In this document: positions 15,149 to 23,806 of the stretch, piece after piece
Layout: the number at the start of each line of letters is the position of its first letter
Numbering within the stretch: position 1 is the stretch's first letter
DNA from: CAVSUR01 sp963731285
GTDB lineage: Bacteria; Actinomycetota; Actinomycetes; Streptosporangiales; Streptosporangiaceae
Assembly (NCBI GenBank): GCA_963731285.1
Contig: CAVSUR010000002.1
Location: 62,001 to 126,000 of the forward strand
Length of the DNA stretch: 64,000 bases
Direction of reading: 5' to 3'
Notes under the pieces: model-generated
Told to the model about the DNA's origin: nothing
Seen by the model: the letters and a program-made list of their open reading frames with translations, nothing else
Databases searched by the model: none
Program-made: the position numbers and the translations under genes

Positions 15149-16135
15149 TCAACGGCCCATCCGGTCTGCGCGGCGGGTGTTGATGACCCGGTCGGCGGTA
15201 ATACCGAGCCGCTCGGCGCGGGCGCAGCCGCTGTCCAGCCAGTCGAGCTGGCCGGGCGCGTGCGCGTCGGTGTCGATCGCGAACTCACAGCCCGCCCCGG
15301 CCGCCGCGCGCAGTAGGTCGTCAGGCGGGTCCCGGCGCTCCGGGCGGCAGTTGATCTCGACCGCGACGCGGTGTTCGCGGCAGGCCGCGAACACCGCCGC
15401 GGCGTCGAACCGCGAGGGCGGCCGGCCCCGGCCGGTTATCATCCGCCCGGTGCAGTGCCCGAGCACGTCCGTGTGCGGATTGGATACCGCGGCGATCATG
15501 CGCGCGGTCATCGGGCCGGCGTCCATCCGCAGGTGCGAGTGCACGCTGGCGACCACCATGTCGAGCCGCCCGAGCAGGTCGTCGCGCTGGTCGAGTGCGC
15601 CGTCGTCGAGGATGTCGACCTCGATCCCGGTCAGGATCCGGAACGGGGCCAGCTGGGCGTTGAGCTGGCCGACCAGGTCGAGCTGCGCTTCCAGCCGCTC
15701 GGCGGACAATCCGCTGGCCACCGTCAGCCGGGGCGAGTGGTCGGTCAGCGCCAGCCATTCGTGGCCGAGGCCGCGGGCCGCCTCGGCCATCTCCCGCGGC
15801 GGGCTGCCGCCGTCGGACCAGTCAGAATGGGCGTGACAGTCACCGCGCAGCGCCGCGCGCAGTCCGGTCCGGTCTGCGGCGGGCGCCTCGTCCAGCAGCC
15901 GGGTCAGGTAGTCCGGCTGGCGGCCCCGCGCCGCCTGGGTGATGACCTCGGCCGTCACCGCGCCGATTCCGGCCAGCTCCTGCAGCGTGCCGTCGGCCAG
16001 CCGTCGGCCCAGCTCGGCGGGCGGCAGCCCGGCCACGGTCTGGGCGGCCCGCCGGAACGCCCGCACCCGGTAGGTCGGCGCGCCGGCGCGCTCCAGCTGG
16101 AAGGCTATCTCGCGGAGCGCTTCCCCCGGGTGCAC
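15149..16135 (-). CDS. PHP-domain phosphoesterase with HhH-like N-terminus (PolX C-terminal type)
   Basis: The 328-residue protein has an N-terminal helix-hairpin-helix-like region (about 1-95, LQELAGIGAVTAEVITQAARG) as in family X polymerases, then a PHP domain (about 95-328). The metal-binding motifs are CHAHSDWSDGG, LALTDHSPRL, GIEVDILDDG, VASVHSHLRM, HTDVLGHCTG, EINCRPER and AIDTDAHAPGQL. It resembles the C-terminal part of PolX without the polymerase core. A nuclease or phosphoesterase role on nucleic acid or phosphorylated metabolites is expected. GTG at 16135 starts three bases after the stop of a 39-residue ORF, the last step of a tightly packed operon. Confidence 0.85.
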   Translation of the reverse strand: MHPGEALREIAFQLERAGAPTYRVRAFRRAAQTVAGLPPAELGRRLADGTLQELAGIGAVTAEVITQAARGRQPDYLTRLLDEAPAADRTGLRAALRGDCHAHSDWSDGGSPPREMAEAARGLGHEWLALTDHSPRLTVASGLSAERLEAQLDLVGQLNAQLAPFRILTGIEVDILDDGALDQRDDLLGRLDMVVASVHSHLRMDAGPMTARMIAAVSNPHTDVLGHCTGRMITGRGRPPSRFDAAAVFAACREHRVAVEINCRPERRDPPDDLLRAAAGAGCEFAIDTDAHAPGQLDWLDSGCARAERLGITADRVINTRRADRMGR

Positions 16136-16138
16136 CGC

Positions 16139-16258
16139 TCAGCGCTCCGGCGCGATCGTGAAGACCTGGCCGCCCGGTGCCATGAAGTAGCAGCGCCTGA
16201 GGTCCCCGCGCCGGCCTGGCTGGGCGAAGATGTGCGCGTTGTCGCCCAGGGCAGTCAC
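16139..16258 (-). CDS. 39-residue translationally coupled small ORF
   Basis: GTG at 16258 overlaps the TGA of the upstream gene as GTGA, and its own TGA lies three bases before the GTG of the PHP gene. The peptide runs VTALGDNAHIFAQ ... CYFMAPGGQVFTIAPER, contains one Cys and is rich in aromatic and hydrophobic residues but has no membrane segment. It fills the whole gap between the two neighbours with no spare bases, which argues for selection on coding. It could instead be a detached C-terminal piece of a larger protein such as a VOC protein. Confidence 0.55.
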   Translation of the reverse strand: MTALGDNAHIFAQPGRRGDLRRCYFMAPGGQVFTIAPER

Positions 16259-16848
16259 GCCAGGCTCCCGGCGCGCGGCGCAGGCACCGGCCGGCCGAGC
16301 AGGGCGGCCAGCCGGTCAATGGCCGGCGCGGAGCCCGGCACCGGCTGCGGCGGCCCGAACGGCCCGGGGCCTGGCGGCACGTCGCCGAGCTTGCTGCGGG
16401 TGAAAGCCAGCTCCTGCTCGGCGAGGTCGGCCGGGAACTCAGCGGGCAGGCCGGTGGCGCGGGCGATGTCCCAGCCGTGCACGAGCGCCTCGGTCAGTCG
16501 CAGGTGCAGCGCGACGACGCCGGGCACCGTGCCGACCGGGACGGTGACGACCCGGTCCAGCGCGCCCGGCTGACCGAACGCGCCGAGCATCGCACTGGCC
16601 GACTCACGGTAGGCGGCAGCCAGTTCGCTGTCCGGCGGCCGGACAGCGGTCCCGAGCGCCCCGGGCTCCTCCCCGCTGATGATCGCCGTGAAGGCGCGGT
16701 GCCCGCTGATGAGGTGGCCGACGACGTCACGGACCTGCCAGCCGGTGCATGCCGTGGCGGCAGGCCAGGCGCCTGGCCCCAGCTGGTCAATCAGTCCCCC
16801 GGTCACGTCCAGGGCCCGGCTGAGCTGGTTAACGGGTTCGGCTGCCAT
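16255..16848 (-). CDS. DinB/maleylpyruvate isomerase N-terminal family protein (TIGR03086-like)
   Basis: The 197-residue protein has the four-helix fold of mycothiol-dependent maleylpyruvate isomerase-like proteins: ACTGWQVRDVVGHLISGHRAF, a metal-type His in that helix, and HLRLTEALVHGWDIARATGL with the second His. Related actinobacterial proteins use or are thought to use mycothiol. The ATG at 16848 is preceded by GGAGG. It overlaps the following 39-residue ORF by four bases and is the first gene of a three-gene operon ending in a PHP phosphoesterase. Confidence 0.82.
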   Translation of the reverse strand: MAAEPVNQLSRALDVTGGLIDQLGPGAWPAATACTGWQVRDVVGHLISGHRAFTAIISGEEPGALGTAVRPPDSELAAAYRESASAMLGAFGQPGALDRVVTVPVGTVPGVVALHLRLTEALVHGWDIARATGLPAEFPADLAEQELAFTRSKLGDVPPGPGPFGPPQPVPGSAPAIDRLAALLGRPVPAPRAGSLA

Positions 16849-16952
16849 CGGCCCTCCTGCAGTGCTCGGTCTTTGTGATGATCGCCCAAGTTCCCGTGTT
16901 TCACCGAGAGAGCCCGGCAGCGGGGATGTCTCGGGGTGTCGTGACAGGCACA

Positions 16953-17039
16953 GGCACGGCACAGGCACGGGCACGGAGCTCGATGATCATTGCCTTACCA
17001 CAGTCCATGATCTTCGAGGTGCTCCGTGCCTGTCGTGCC
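16953..17039. repeat. GGCAC-rich inverted and direct repeats in intergenic DNA
   Basis: Several GGCACA/GGCACG units stand in tandem at about 16947-16976. The segment GGCACGGCACAGGCACGG (16953-16970) faces CCGTGCCTGTCGTGCC (17024-17039), which can pair with it with a short bulge. The interval between holds ATGATCAT. The 260-base gap between the divergent isomerase-like and oxidoreductase genes otherwise shows no gene. It may be a regulatory or termination structure. Confidence 0.55.
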
Positions 17040-17108
17040 ATCATGCCTGCTGGAGCCGGCCTGGGTCGAGTTCAGCGCGCCGGGCGGGAATGAGCCGCGG
17101 CGGCGCGG

Positions 17109-18062
17109 ATGTTCGGATCTGGCATGCCCGCAGTCGTGATCGCCACCGCATTCGGCGGCCCCGAGGTCCTGTCCGTCACCGACCAGCCGACCCCGGCACC
17201 CGGGCCCGGTGAGGCCCGGATCGCGGTCCGGGCGGCCGGGGTTAACCCGGCGGATTACAAGCGCTACAGCGGCGCCATGGGCGCCGACCCGGCGCAGCTG
17301 CCGCTGCGGCTCGGCTTCGAGGCCGCGGGCGTGGTGACCGAGACCGGGCCCGGCGCGGCCGGGCCGCTGGCGGCCGGCGACGAGGTAATCGCGTTCCGGG
17401 CGCCGGGCGCCTACGCCGCCGAGCTGACCGTGCCGGCCTCGGCGCTGGTACTCAAGCCCGCCGCGCTGAACTGGGCGCAGGCCAGCGGGCTCATGCTGAC
17501 CGGCGCGACCGCCTGGCACGCGCTGGCCGCTGCCGCCGTGCAGGCCGGCGACACGGTGCTGATCCACGGCGGGGCCGGGGGCGTCGGCGTTATGGGCGTC
17601 CAGCTCGCCGCCTCCCGCGGTGCCACGGTCATCGCCACCGGCAGTGCGCGGCGGCACGACTTCCTGCGTGAGCTCGGCGCCGTCCCGGTGACCTACGGCG
17701 ACGGCCTGTCCGGTCGGGTGCAGGCGGCCGCGCCCGGCGGAGTGGACGCGGCGCTGGACTTTGTCGGCACCGACGAGGCCATCGACGTCTCGCTGGCCCT
17801 GGTGCCGGACGCCGCGCGCATCGTCTCGATCGCCGCGTTCGGCCGCGGCCGGGACGGCATCACGCTGATCGGCGGCGGGCCGGGCGCGGACCCGGGCACC
17901 GAGCTGCGGAACGCGGCCCGGCCGCAGCTGGCCCGGCTGGCGGAGGAGGGCACCCTGCGGGTGTTCGTGAGCCAGACGTTCCCGCTGGCCGAGGCCGCCG
18001 CCGCGCACCGCGCGATCATGACCGGCCGCACTCTTGGCAAGATCGCGCTGATTCCCGCATAG
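17109..18062 (+). CDS. Zinc-free NADP-dependent quinone oxidoreductase (MDR superfamily)
   Basis: The 317-residue protein has an alcohol-dehydrogenase-like N-terminal domain (GVNPADYKRYSGAM, LGFEAAGVVTETGPG) and a Rossmann domain with the nucleotide motif VLIHGGAGGVGVMGVQLA, ending in HRAIMTGRTLGKIALIP. Zinc-ligand Cys residues of classical alcohol dehydrogenases are absent, so it fits the quinone oxidoreductase group. Translation may begin at ATG 17109 or at ATG 17124, the second giving the family-typical MPAVVIATAFGGPEV. The substrate is unknown. Confidence 0.88.
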   Translation: MFGSGMPAVVIATAFGGPEVLSVTDQPTPAPGPGEARIAVRAAGVNPADYKRYSGAMGADPAQLPLRLGFEAAGVVTETGPGAAGPLAAGDEVIAFRAPGAYAAELTVPASALVLKPAALNWAQASGLMLTGATAWHALAAAAVQAGDTVLIHGGAGGVGVMGVQLAASRGATVIATGSARRHDFLRELGAVPVTYGDGLSGRVQAAAPGGVDAALDFVGTDEAIDVSLALVPDAARIVSIAAFGRGRDGITLIGGGPGADPGTELRNAARPQLARLAEEGTLRVFVSQTFPLAEAAAAHRAIMTGRTLGKIALIPA

Positions 18063-18072
18063 GCCGCTGGCG

Positions 18073-18300
18073 CTACAGCGCGCGCGGCTCGGCGGGCGCG
18101 CCGCCGAGCGCGACCCGCAGCACGGTCTCGGCGGCATCGGCCGCGGTCCGCGCGGTGATCGCGTACTCCTGGGCGCGCTCCAGCTCACCCAGGGCAATGC
18201 AGTCGAAGGCGACCCTGGCGTCGTGCACCGCCAGCTCCAGCTGGCGGGACGCCTCGCCCAGGTCGACGCCGCCGTCACCCGCGTGCGGGATGCTCGTCAT
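18073..18300 (-). CDS. Small helical protein of unknown function
   Basis: The 75-residue protein starts at ATG 18300 and is predicted to be mainly helical (ASRQLELAVHDARVAFDCIA, then AITARTAADAAETVLRVAL). No family is recognised. It is convergent with the oxidoreductase gene, with a ten-base gap. It has no membrane segment or signal peptide. Confidence 0.5.
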   Translation of the reverse strand: MTSIPHAGDGGVDLGEASRQLELAVHDARVAFDCIALGELERAQEYAITARTAADAAETVLRVALGGAPAEPRAL

Positions 18301-18547
18301 CGCACCAGCCCTTCGTCCGGAGGCCGCGCAGCCGTGCGGCCCGTGCAGCATGCCCAGGTACCCCGGCAGGCCGCTCGCATGCGGAGCGGCCTGGCAGGAC
18401 TATCGCAGAACAGGCGGCCGCCCGCTGCGCATTGACCCCAGGACGCCGGCCGCGCTGATGCCGTTGACGACGGCCCTCGGCTGCCCGCCGCCGCGCGGGC
18501 AAGCCGGCCGCGCTGCCGGACGCGCTGCGCTGGCGCCAGAGCCGCCG

Positions 18548-18575
18548 CTGACACCCGGCGGCAGATAAGTACAAT
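18548..18575 (+). promoter_or_regulatory. Sigma-70-like promoter
   Basis: CTGACA (18548-18553) and TACAAT (18570-18575) are separated by 16 bases and followed about 90 bases later by the start of the 474-residue gene at 18663. TACAAT is a strong actinobacterial -10 match. The 360-base gap 18301-18662 shows no other gene. Confidence 0.6.
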
Positions 18576-18662
18576 CTCACTTGGTGGACCGCGGCGCCGA
18601 GCCACCGCTCCGGACCAGCAACGGGCCGGCATCAGCAGGCGGGTGCGCGGGCAGGGAGAAAA

Positions 18663-20087
18663 ATGACCGAGCTCCTCAGCACACACCAGTCGGACACGCA
18701 CCAGAAGGCCCTGCGCATCAACCTCGATCCCCGCTGGTACGGGACGATCGCGGAGATCGGGGCCGGCCAGGAGGTGGTGCGCTGGTTCTTCCGCGTCGGC
18801 GGCGCGGCCGGAACCGTGGCCAAGTCGATCTCCGCCTACGACATGGCCGTCAGCGACGCGGTCTACGGCAAGGCCGACCGTTACGTCTCCTCCGGGCGGC
18901 TGCAGGGCATGCTCGACAAGGAGTTCCAGCTCAACGTCCATCGGCTGAGCGAAGAGCGCGGCGACGACAACTGCTTCTTCGCGTTCGCCGACACGGTCGT
19001 GGCCCGCAGTTACCGGGGCGGCAACGAGTGCCACGGCTGGATGGGCGTGAAATTCCAGGCCCAGCCGCACGACGAGCCGAGCCAGATCGTGATGCACGTG
19101 CGGATGCTCGACGTCGAGGCATTCGCGCAGCAGGAGGCGCTCGGGATCGTCGGGGTGAACCTGCTGTACGGGGCGTTCTTCCACCATCACGAGCCGGACA
19201 AGCTGATCGAGAGCCTGCTGGACCGGCTGACTACCGGCCGGATCGAGATCGACATGATCGAGTTCCGCGGCATCGAGTTCCGCCGGGTGGACAACCGGCT
19301 GATGGCGCTCAAGCTGGTGCAGATCGGGCTCAGCGGGGTCGCGATGTTCGGGCCCGACCGCGAGGTGCTGCAGCCGAGCGAGGTGCTGCGCAAGAAGGCG
19401 GTCCTGGTCGAGCGGGGCAGTTTCCGGCCGCCCACGCACGTGAACCTCGACATGCTGGAAACGGCCAGGGCCCGGTTCGAGCAGGACCCGGCCGTCGCGG
19501 GCAGGCCAGTGCTGACGCTCACCGAGATCACCATGCGCAACCTGCTGGCCGGCGGGGCCGATGTGGACCGGCGGGACTTCCTGGCCCGCGCGGAGCTGCT
19601 CGCGGCCTGCGGGATGACCGTCCTGATCAGTGACTACTTCGACTACTACCGGCTGGCCGCCTATATCGCGGAGCGGACCACTGAGCGGATCGGCATCGTG
19701 ATGGGGGTGCCGAGCCTGATCGACCTGTTCGATGAGAAGAACCATGCCCAGCTGCCCGGCGGGATCCTGGAGAGCTTCGGGCGGCTGTTCAAGAACGAGC
19801 TGAAGCTCTACGTCTACCCGCTGCAGCCCGGGCCCGACGACGAGCTCACGACCGTGGATGACATCAAGGTCCGGCCCGAGCTGCAGCCGCTGTATGACTA
19901 CCTCGCGGGGCGCGGCAGTTTCGTGCATCTCGGCAACTACAAGCCCGAGTACCTGACGATCTTCAGCCGCGACGTGCTGCGCCGGATCGCCGCTGACGAC
20001 GAGACCTGGGAGACCATGGTGCCCGAGTCCGTCGCCGAGCTGATCAAGCGGCGCTCCTTCTTCGGCTACGCCAGGCCGCGCGACTGA
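18663..20087 (+). CDS. Conserved protein of unknown function (474 aa)
   Basis: The protein is soluble in appearance, with no signal peptide or membrane segment. Distinct segments are LRINLDPRWYGTIAEIGAGQ, VRWFFRVGGAAGTVAKSISA, DMIEFRGIEFRRVDNRLMAL and LTLTEITMRNLLAGGADVDR. Proteins of this kind occur in distant bacterial phyla and, from memory, carry unsupported database names such as TonB-dependent receptor or nicotinate-nucleotide adenylyltransferase. Nothing in this sequence supports a receptor: there is no beta-barrel or plug pattern. GGGAGA precedes the ATG and a good promoter lies upstream. Function not assigned. Confidence 0.8.
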   Translation: MTELLSTHQSDTHQKALRINLDPRWYGTIAEIGAGQEVVRWFFRVGGAAGTVAKSISAYDMAVSDAVYGKADRYVSSGRLQGMLDKEFQLNVHRLSEERGDDNCFFAFADTVVARSYRGGNECHGWMGVKFQAQPHDEPSQIVMHVRMLDVEAFAQQEALGIVGVNLLYGAFFHHHEPDKLIESLLDRLTTGRIEIDMIEFRGIEFRRVDNRLMALKLVQIGLSGVAMFGPDREVLQPSEVLRKKAVLVERGSFRPPTHVNLDMLETARARFEQDPAVAGRPVLTLTEITMRNLLAGGADVDRRDFLARAELLAACGMTVLISDYFDYYRLAAYIAERTTERIGIVMGVPSLIDLFDEKNHAQLPGGILESFGRLFKNELKLYVYPLQPGPDDELTTVDDIKVRPELQPLYDYLAGRGSFVHLGNYKPEYLTIFSRDVLRRIAADDETWETMVPESVAELIKRRSFFGYARPRD

Positions 20088-20500
20088 CCCGCGCGCTCTA
20101 GCCAGGCGGCGGCTCGTGCGGGCGACGCCCGTGATAGCCAGGCGTCCTGGACGACCTCGGCGAGCTCCTGCCAGGCGAGCTCGTGGATCCGGCTGCCCCG
20201 GATCAGTACCGAGCAGTGGCCGTCGAAGTGCGGTGTGGTGAAGAATGGCGACGACTGGTCTTGCACCAGCGCCTGCTTGTCGGCCTCTGACGGGACCCAG
20301 AACATGATCACGTCCGGGTACCGCTCGCCAGTGCGGGGATCTGCGGCATCAGGCCGGGGATTGCGGAAGAAGACGAAGGACTTGCCGCCGACCTGATAGA
20401 TGGCGTTGCCCCGGGGCCCGTGCCCGGCCCTGACATGCGGCATGCTCATGGCCAGCTCATGCACGTCCTGCACCCGCGCGCGACGCCGTGGTGCCGCCAT
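20066..20500 (-). CDS. MmcQ/YjbR-family protein
   Basis: The 144-residue protein has the family pattern: VHELAMSMPHVRAGHGPRGN, AIYQVGGKSFVFFRNPRPD, FWVPSEADKQALVQ and FFTTPHFDGHCSVLIRG. It is related to the shorter protein at 10709-11101 (both have FFT-PHFDG before the last helix). Its 3' end overlaps the preceding gene on the other strand by 22 bases. It is divergent from the class I fumarase gene. A role is not established for actinobacterial members. Confidence 0.82.
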   Translation of the reverse strand: MAAPRRRARVQDVHELAMSMPHVRAGHGPRGNAIYQVGGKSFVFFRNPRPDAADPRTGERYPDVIMFWVPSEADKQALVQDQSSPFFTTPHFDGHCSVLIRGSRIHELAWQELAEVVQDAWLSRASPARAAAWLERAGQSRGLA

Positions 20501-20589
20501 GCCGCCAAGCCTAGGAGGAATCGGCCCGCCGCCCGCTCCCCCCGCGGAAATACGATGAGCACAGACAACTGATCATGAGGATGAGCCAC

Positions 20590-22245
<1,656 letters not shown>

Positions 22246-22272
22246 TCAGCACCGCTAACAGGAGGTTCGCTT

Positions 22273-23727
22273 ATGCCGGACGGCGCTGCCCAGTTCCGCA
22301 CCGAGCACGACTCGATGGGCGAAGTCCAGGTCCCGGCCGACGCGCTGTGGGGCGCGCAGACGCAGCGGGCCGTCGAGAACTTCCCGATCTCCGGCGAGCC
22401 GCTGCACCCGGACCTGATCCGGGCACTGGTGTCGATCAAGGGCGTGGCAGCGATGGTTAACGCCGGCCTCGGCGTGCTCGATGCGGACATGGCGCAGGCC
22501 ATCCACGACTGCGCCGCCGAGATCGCCAGCCAGGGCGCGCACCTGGACCAGTTCCCGATCGACGTGTTCCAGACCGGGTCGGGCACCTCGAGCAACATGA
22601 ACGCCAACGAGGTCCTCGCGGCCCTGGCCACCCGCCGGCTCGGCCGGCCGGTGCACCCCAACGACCATGTCAACGCCTCCCAGTCGTCCAACGACGTGTT
22701 CCCGTCGGCGATCGGCATCGCGGCGACCTGGCTGCTGGCCCGCCAGCTGCTGCCCGCGCTCGCCGAGCTGGCCGGGGCGCTCGCGGCCAAGTCCGCTGAG
22801 TTCGGCGACTACGTCAAGAGCGGCCGCACGCACCTGATGGACGCGGTGCCGGTGACACTGGGCCAGGAATTCGGCGGATACGCCGCTGCGATCCGGCGCG
22901 GCATCCAGCGCATTCAGGCCGTCCTGCCGGAAGTGGGCGAGCTGCCGCTCGGCGGCACCGCGGTGGGAACCGGGCTGAATGCGCCGCCGGGTTTTGCCGC
23001 GGCGGTGATCGAGCGGCTGGCCGGCGATCTCGGCCTGCCGCTGTCCGAGGCGCCGGACCACTTCGCCGCGGCCGGGGCGCGGGACGGGCTGGTTTCGGCC
23101 AGCGGGGCGGTACGGACGGTGGCGGTGTCCCTGGTCAAGATCTGCAACGACCTGCGGCTGATGGGGTCGGGGCCCCGGACCGGCCTGGCCGAGATCGCCA
23201 TCCCCGATCTGCAGCCCGGTTCGTCGATCATGCCGGGTAAGGTCAACCCGGTCATCTGCGAGGCGGTCTTGCAGGTATGCGCCCAGGTCATCGGCAACGA
23301 CGCGACCATCACGTTCGCGGGCTCGGCGGGCAACTTCGAGCTGAACGTGATGATGCCGGTTATCGCATGGAATCTGCTGGAATCGATCGGGCTGCTCGCG
23401 AGCGCCATCCGGCTGCTCGCCGAGCGCTGCGTGGCCGGCATCACCGCCGACGCCGGGCGGCTGCGGCGGCTGGCCGAGTCCTCGCCGTCGATCGTGACCG
23501 CGCTGAACCGCTATCTCGGCTACGAGGCTGCCGCCGCGGTGGCACACGACGCGCTGGCGAGCGGCCGGACGATCCGGGAGGTGGTGATCGCGCGCGGGCA
23601 TGTCGAGCGCGGCGACATTACCGAGCAGCAGCTGGATACCGCGCTCGACGTGCTGGCGATGACCCGGCCGCACGGGACCAGCCAGGCCGTCCAGCCAGAA
23701 CCAGGCCGGTCAGGCCAGCAGGGCTGA
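22273..23727 (+). CDS. fumC: Fumarate hydratase, class II
   Basis: The 484-residue protein is an iron-independent fumarase of the aspartase/fumarase superfamily. It shows TEHDSMGEVQVPADALWGAQ at the N-terminus, FQTGSGTSSNMNANEV, NDHVNASQSSNDVFPSAI, KSGRTHLMDAVPVTLGQEF and the signature GSSIMPGKVNPV near residues 315-330 carrying the catalytic Ser loop. AGGAGG precedes the ATG. The closeness to the class I fumarase suggests one transcript, allowing fumarase activity both when iron and low oxygen favour the cluster enzyme and when they do not. Confidence 0.95.
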   Translation: MPDGAAQFRTEHDSMGEVQVPADALWGAQTQRAVENFPISGEPLHPDLIRALVSIKGVAAMVNAGLGVLDADMAQAIHDCAAEIASQGAHLDQFPIDVFQTGSGTSSNMNANEVLAALATRRLGRPVHPNDHVNASQSSNDVFPSAIGIAATWLLARQLLPALAELAGALAAKSAEFGDYVKSGRTHLMDAVPVTLGQEFGGYAAAIRRGIQRIQAVLPEVGELPLGGTAVGTGLNAPPGFAAAVIERLAGDLGLPLSEAPDHFAAAGARDGLVSASGAVRTVAVSLVKICNDLRLMGSGPRTGLAEIAIPDLQPGSSIMPGKVNPVICEAVLQVCAQVIGNDATITFAGSAGNFELNVMMPVIAWNLLESIGLLASAIRLLAERCVAGITADAGRLRRLAESSPSIVTALNRYLGYEAAAAVAHDALASGRTIREVVIARGHVERGDITEQQLDTALDVLAMTRPHGTSQAVQPEPGRSGQQG

Positions 23728-23746
23728 TCCAGCAGCTGAACCGGCG

Positions 23747-23794
23747 CGGCTGAACGACACGGCCGAACCTGTCCGGCTGAACCGCACGGCCGAA
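23747..23794. repeat. Two 21-base near-identical repeats after fumC
   Basis: CGGCTGAACGACACGGCCGA (plus A; 23747-23767) recurs at 23774-23794 with two changes and a period of 27 bases. It lies in the 79-base gap between the convergent fumC and BluB-CobT genes and contains CGGCCG palindromes. Confidence 0.6.
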
Positions 23795-23806
23795 GCGAAT
23801 CGGCCC

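Noticed and set aside
18663..20087. TonB-dependent receptor or nicotinate-nucleotide adenylyltransferase
   Set aside because: There is no signal peptide, plug, beta-barrel pattern or nucleotidyltransferase HxGH motif. These names, recalled for similar proteins, are not supported.
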